NCBI RefSeq assembly: GCF_964058925.1
Contig: NZ_OZ060366.1
Span: 448,273-512,272, forward strand
Direction of reading: 5' to 3'
Length of the DNA stretch: 64,000 bases
DNA from: Buchnera aphidicola (Tetraneura ulmi)
Lineage (GTDB): Bacteria > Pseudomonadota > Gammaproteobacteria > Enterobacterales > Enterobacteriaceae
Position numbers and translations under genes: made by a program. Position 1 is the stretch's first letter. Each line of letters starts with the position of its first letter. A model generated the notes under the pieces. The model was not told the origin of the DNA. It saw only the letters and a program-made list of their open reading frames with translations, and ran no database searches. Positions 63,363 through 64,000 of this stretch are shown one piece after another.

Positions 63363-64000
63363 TTAACTACTTTTAATCGGAAAGGTAAGAACATCATTTA
63401 TATTTTTTGATTTTGTAGCAACCATAATTAATCTATCTATTCCAATAGCAATACCAGAATATAAAAAATTAATTTTCTTAAGTGAATTAACAAAAAATTC
63501 ATCAATCGGGTAAACAGATAATCCTAATTTTTTTCTAAAATTATTATGATTTTCGAAAATTTTTTTCTGATTATCGAAATTAATTAATTCTTCACAACCA
63601 TTTCCTAATTCTAAACCTTTAAAAAAAACCTCGAATCTATTAGACAATCTAGAATCATCAGAATTTATAATTGAATTTTGAGATTGTAAAGCAGGATAAT
63701 GATATACTATTAATGGATTATTCATACCAATTATAGGTTCTACAGCTAATGAAAAGATCAATTCTAATAAATAATTATTAATTTCAATTTCGTTTTTTAA
63801 TTTAATATTCGAAAAAATAATATCATTTTGAATTCCAAAATATTTAGATTTTTCAATTAAATCCTTTTTTGAAGCAAATAAAGGATCAATTCCAACAACA
63901 TTAAAATAAACATCTCTATAAGAAATTTTTTCTACAAATTTACAACCTAAAATTATTTTAAGAAAAGAAACCACTTCTTCAATTAAATCAAACATATTGT
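63363..64000 (-). CDS. epmA: EF-P-(R)-beta-lysine ligase EpmA, 3' part (truncated by window edge)
   Basis: Lysyl-tRNA synthetase paralogue that attaches (R)-beta-lysine to elongation factor P, helping translation of proline runs. About 212 C-terminal residues are visible, matching E. coli EpmA (325 aa) from about residue 124: SRLSNRFEVFFKGLELGNGCEEL and SGIAIGIDRLIMVA, the class II motif 3. The frame stays open past 64000, so the start is outside the window. The methionine at 63995 is internal. Confidence 0.93.
   Translation of the reverse strand, partial: NMFDLIEEVVSFLKIILGCKFVEKISYRDVYFNVVGIDPLFASKKDLIEKSKYFGIQNDIIFSNIKLKNEIEINNYLLELIFSLAVEPIIGMNNPLIVYHYPALQSQNSIINSDDSRLSNRFEVFFKGLELGNGCEELINFDNQKKIFENHNNFRKKLGLSVYPIDEFFVNSLKKINFLYSGIAIGIDRLIMVATKSKNINDVLTFPIKSS

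Overview
The window is a stretch of a reduced, extremely AT-rich gammaproteobacterial genome, best read as the aphid endosymbiont Buchnera aphidicola or a very close relative. The proteins align almost end to end with Escherichia coli orthologues, while codon use and intergenic DNA are strongly A/T-biased with many long A runs. There are no mobile elements, phage genes, CRISPR arrays or integrases. The diagnostic layout is at the left end: tsaC-aroE-tRNA-Glu-23S-5S on the minus strand with no 16S gene, the split rRNA arrangement known from Buchnera. The strain or host cannot be read from this window.

Layout. 1-5133 (minus): tsaC, aroE, tRNA-Glu, 23S, 5S. 5448-6916 (plus): def-fmt, divergent from the former. 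7081-20835 (minus): the alpha, spc and S10 ribosomal operons fused into one unbroken run from rpsJ to rplQ, including secY, rpmJ and rpoA. 21202-26721 (minus): the str cluster (tusDCB, rpsL, rpsG, fusA, tuf). 26868-37616: argD, tsgA (plus), trpS, rpe, aroB, aroK, tRNA-Ser (plus), deoD, deoB, prfC. 37834-49658: ansA, nfuA, ssb, dnaB, ruvX, hemW, trmB, mutY, yggX, sbcB, tRNA-Asn, tRNA-Ile(CAU), pyrE, ibpA, dut. 49972-58673 (minus): rplI, rpsR, rpsF, rnr, purA, miaA, pgi. 59293-64000: orn, tRNA-Gly, rpmE, hslV, hslU, fpr and the 3' part of epmA, cut by the window edge.

Function. Most of the window is core translation (23 large-subunit and 14 small-subunit protein genes, EF-Tu, EF-G, RF3, formylation and deformylation, tRNA modification). 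Around it sit the minimal replication/repair set (dnaB, ssb, mutY, sbcB), two proteostasis systems (ibpA, hslVU) and nutritional genes that fit an amino-acid-providing symbiont: aroB, aroK and aroE of the shikimate pathway, and argD for arginine/lysine. Several E. coli neighbours are absent at expected places (priB, rlmB, hflK/hflC, hfq, mutL), leaving AT-rich gaps with no readable gene.

Most notable: rnr (RNase R) is split by an A10 tract. The N-terminal part, with a strong ribosome binding site, is one frame off the catalytic part, and one extra A in the mRNA would join them. This is the pattern expected for rescue by RNA polymerase slippage. Other genes (def, ansA, prfC, hemW, mutY) carry in-frame A tracts of 13-15. 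ibpA has a recognisable sigma-32 promoter and a 5' leader that can pair with its Shine-Dalgarno sequence. All five tRNA genes lack an encoded CCA end, and the 23S rRNA gene carries AT-rich helix expansions and a long terminal processing stem.
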